Source of the DNA: Chthoniobacterales bacterium
GTDB taxonomy: Bacteria; Verrucomicrobiota; Verrucomicrobiae; Chthoniobacterales; UBA10450
Direction: 5' to 3'
Length of the DNA stretch: 5,155 bases
Assembly (NCBI GenBank): GCA_003244125.1
Contig: QHBL01000294.1
Location: 1 to 5,155, forward strand
Shown here: positions 4,958 to 5,155 of the stretch, in pieces
Layout: each line of letters starts with the position of its first letter
Numbering within the stretch: position 1 is the first letter of the stretch
The notes under the pieces: generated by a model
The model's input: the letters and a program-made list of their open reading frames with translations, nothing else
Database searches by the model: none
Told to the model about the DNA's origin: nothing
Program-made: the position numbers and the translations under genes

Positions 4958-5155
4958 AAAAGAAATTGGATCAAGATCGATCTGCACATTCACACTCTGG
5001 ATGATCCGAAGGATAAGCTGGATTATTCCGCGCGGGAATTGCTGGCGAGGGCGCATCGACTCGGTTTTGGCGTGCTCGCGATCACGTTGCACGATGAAGT
5101 TTTCGATCGGCCGGAAATTTTCGCGGCGGCGGAGAGGCTCGGTATTTTGCTTATT
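4940..5155 (+). CDS. PHP-domain metal-dependent phosphoesterase, N-terminal part (runs off right edge)
   Basis: 72 codons are visible with no stop before the edge. After an odd MSMSMSKRNW start, the protein has IDLHIHTLDDPKD. Its HxH (His16, His18) is the first metal-binding motif of the PHP (polymerase and histidinol phosphatase) family. ELLARAHRLGFGVLAITLHDE follows; its TLHD (48-51) stands where the family usually has a TDH-type metal motif. The start of the next strand (AAAERLGILLI) is also typical. PHP enzymes hydrolyse phosphate esters using a cluster of two or three metals. Members act on nucleotides, histidinol phosphate, or as polymerase proofreading domains, and a stand-alone copy like this cannot be assigned a substrate from 72 residues. 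The roughly 170 bases before it (4766-4939) hold no gene, only the inverted repeat. Confidence 0.85.
   Translation, partial: MSMSMSKRNWIKIDLHIHTLDDPKDKLDYSARELLARAHRLGFGVLAITLHDEVFDRPEIFAAAERLGILLI

Noticed and set aside
4753..5092. Two 78-residue minus-strand open frames near the right edge
   Set aside because: They overlap the PHP coding sequence and its repeat region antisense, and show low-complexity Leu/Ile or His-rich sequence derived from the repeats.

Overview
The window is bacterial, GC-rich and gene-dense. It carries two tRNA-Leu genes that both lack an encoded CCA, a FloA-type flotillin, and a set of short degenerate tandem repeats between genes. Together with a proline-rich membrane protein ending in an ALRSPEALR...ILGPP motif, this fits a soil-type Verrucomicrobium (Chthoniobacter/Spartobacteria-like). 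That placement is inferred from gene content and style, not from a marker gene.

Left part (1-2401, + strand): the acidic C-terminal tail of an unrecognised gene that runs in from the left edge, then a two-gene operon. The first gene encodes a small DUF485 (YjcH-like) membrane protein. Six bases later comes an ActP-type cation/acetate symporter of the sodium:solute symporter family. This is the conserved yjcH-actP pair for uptake of acetate or similar short carboxylates; no acs gene is in view.

Middle part (2402-4375, - strand): tRNA-Leu(CAA) with a candidate promoter; a REP-like double hairpin; a 206-residue hypothetical protein with one N-terminal membrane helix and a proline-rich linker; and floA, the flotillin-like scaffold of membrane microdomains. 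The last two are probably one transcript, floA first, separated by a 61-base spacer made of an 8-9 base repeat.

Right part (4376-5155): a gene-poor stretch with a three-copy 9-base repeat, followed directly by a short + strand relic of ornithine carbamoyltransferase (HCLPAHRGQE motif). Next is a GATTAG repeat, tRNA-Leu(GAG) on the - strand, about 170 bases without a gene, and the first 72 codons of a PHP-domain metal-dependent phosphoesterase on the + strand, cut by the right edge.

I see no phage, transposase, CRISPR, toxin-antitoxin or clearly new multi-gene system. The points most worth a second look are the argF relic and its repeat junction, the floA/proline-rich protein pair, the repeat families, and the PHP gene whose start region lies inside a repeat.
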